This document shows, one piece after another, positions 6,365-7,080 of a stretch of DNA of 7,080 bases. Location of the stretch: assembly GCA_030039975.1 (NCBI GenBank), contig JASHUO010000307.1, positions 1 through 7,080 of the forward strand. The letters are read 5' to 3'. A program made the position numbers and the translations under genes. The stretch's first letter is position 1. Every line of letters begins with the position of its first letter. The notes below the pieces were generated by a model. That model was not told the origin of the DNA and did no database searches. It worked only from the letters and a program-made list of their open reading frames with translations. Origin of the DNA: Alphaproteobacteria bacterium (lineage in GTDB: Bacteria; Pseudomonadota; Alphaproteobacteria; ATCC43930; CGMCC-115725).

Positions 6365-6425
6365 CCCCCTCTCCCTCCCATCGCTGCGCGATGGGCCCCT
6401 CCCTCTCCCACGAGGGGAGAGGGGG
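6365..6425. repeat. C-rich/G-rich hairpin cluster between convergent genes, possible bidirectional terminator
   Basis: CCCATCGC (6377-6384), loop TGC, GCGATGGG (6388-6395) is a perfect 8-bp hairpin. CCCTCTCCC (6401-6409) pairs with GGGAGAGGG (6415-6423) in a 9-bp hairpin. CCCTCTCCC also occurs at 6367-6375, so the G-rich strand can pair with either copy, enclosing the first hairpin in the longer form. There is no T-run after the stem on the + strand, so a classical intrinsic terminator is not shown. The element begins 11 nt after the synthetase stop and ends 5 nt before the stop of the convergent gene. It resembles dispersed intergenic repeats of GC-rich proteobacteria, but the copy number cannot be judged here. 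Confidence 0.6.
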
Positions 6426-6429
6426 ACTC

Positions 6430-7080
6430 TCAAACCGTTGCCACGGGGGTGGCCGGCGAGCCGACGGCGCCGGGGAGGCGGAGGGGTGGGGCGGTCAGGA
6501 GGAAGCGGTTGCGCTTCTGCGCGCGCAGATAATCGGCAAGCTCCGAGAGATACCAGAGCTCGCCGAGGTTGACGCCGAGCTTGAAGAGGCAATGCGCGTG
6601 CAAGGGCAGAAACGCGCAATGATCCTCGGTGCACGGTCGCGACGGCGAGGCTTCGACCGCGTAATTGTCGGCGATGAGCGCGACGAGGCCGCTTTTGGTG
6701 ATCCAGTTGAGGAGCCGCTCATCGCGGCCGTCGAGCGCGGCGCAGGCGCCATGCAGCACCTTCTCGTCGGGCTCCCGCTTCATCTCCAGCACGACCTGGG
6801 CGAAGCCGGTGCGCAGGCACACCATGTCGCCCTCTTCGACCTCGACCTTGTCCTTCTTGAGGATGTCCATCAGATCCTCGAAACCCACCAGCTTGCGCTC
6901 GCGGCCGTAATGCGCTTCGAGATCGATCATCACCGCGCGACCCTGGATCGCCTTCACCGCCATGTTCTCGACGCCGAGGGCGCGCGCGCCCTGATGCGGC
7001 TGCTCCCGGCCGGTGATCCAGTCGCGCGGGCCGACGATATGCTCGCCGGCGCGATAGCCGTTGTAGAACACCATCTCCGG
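6430..7080 (-). CDS. Cyclase-family (PF04199, kynurenine formamidase-like) metal-dependent hydrolase, N-terminus outside the window
   Basis: 216 residues are visible, reading from the right edge to the TGA at 6432-6430. The frame stays open to the edge (Pro-Glu before the Met at 7074), so that Met is probably internal. Recognisable blocks, numbered from the edge, are FYNGYRA (5-11), GRAVMIDL (47-54), EEGDMVCLRTGF (80-91) and ADNYAVEA (136-143). Further on are EDHCAFLPLHAHCLFKLGVN (from 151), LGELWYLSELADYL (171-184) and LPGAVGSPATPVA (201-213). These are the order and wording of bacterial 'cyclase family protein' C-terminal halves. In this family the metal-binding HxGTHxDxxxH segment normally comes just before the FYNG-like motif, so it should lie just outside the window. 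Members hydrolyse amides, lactones or cyclic substrates with Zn or Mn. The gene is convergent with the acyl-CoA operon, so it is not co-transcribed with it. It could still belong to the same pathway (inference). The substrate is unknown. Confidence 0.85.
   Translation of the reverse strand, partial: PEMVFYNGYRAGEHIVGPRDWITGREQPHQGARALGVENMAVKAIQGRAVMIDLEAHYGRERKLVGFEDLMDILKKDKVEVEEGDMVCLRTGFAQVVLEMKREPDEKVLHGACAALDGRDERLLNWITKSGLVALIADNYAVEASPSRPCTEDHCAFLPLHAHCLFKLGVNLGELWYLSELADYLRAQKRNRFLLTAPPLRLPGAVGSPATPVATV

Noticed and set aside
4108..6411. A 767-codon open frame on the - strand
   Set aside because: It lies antisense to the synthetase gene, which has full family motifs. The - strand translation is Arg/Gly/Ala/His-rich with no recognisable domain. 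Long antisense frames are expected in GC-rich DNA.
6365..6425. Confident rho-independent terminator
   Set aside because: The stems are good, but no U-tract follows on the + strand and none is evident on the - strand, so it is called a repeat with possible terminator activity.

Overview
The window is a GC-rich chromosomal stretch, most likely from an alphaproteobacterium. This rests on the heavy G/C preference at third codon positions, the paired CCCGC-GAAA-GCGGG hairpin repeats, and the style of the catabolic operon. The order or genus cannot be read from the sequence alone. No tRNA, rRNA, CRISPR array, transposase or phage gene was seen.

Left part (1-1366): the last 70 codons of a + strand protein end in a histidine phosphotransfer (Hpt) domain. 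Facing it, on the - strand, is a complete crotonase-fold gene. Its sequence matches the RpfF family (DSF, diffusible signal factor, synthases) much better than ordinary enoyl-CoA hydratases, and it keeps both catalytic glutamates at the RpfF spacing. Between the two convergent genes is a large double-hairpin (BIME-like) repeat. RpfC, the DSF receptor of xanthomonads, is a hybrid kinase that ends in an Hpt domain and is encoded convergently with rpfF. The arrangement therefore suggests a DSF-type fatty-acid quorum-sensing locus. The identity of the truncated gene as the receptor is an inference.

Middle (1367-1766): a 400-base non-coding region from which the rpfF-like gene and the operon on the right diverge. 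It contains a locally AT-rich patch with a near-perfect 14-bp palindrome. No promoter could be assigned with confidence.

Right part (1767-6354): a tight four-gene + strand operon. It encodes a Gfo/Idh/MocA-type NAD(P)-dependent oxidoreductase, a thiolase-superfamily protein without the usual catalytic cysteines, a small Zn-ribbon/OB-fold (DUF35) partner, and a large NDP-forming acyl-CoA synthetase. The gap between the first two genes is 27 nt, and the last two junctions are ATGA overlaps. Together they look like a catabolic module: the synthetase makes an acyl-CoA, and the thiolase-like/DUF35 complex would break or make a C-C bond on it. Loss of the nucleophilic cysteine points to a retro-aldol type of reaction, as in the steroid side-chain aldolase Ltp2-ChsH2, rather than normal thiolysis. 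The substrate is unknown.

Right edge (6355-7080): a C-rich/G-rich hairpin cluster separates this operon from a convergent - strand gene. That gene encodes a cyclase-family (PF04199) metal-dependent hydrolase, and its N-terminus runs off the window.
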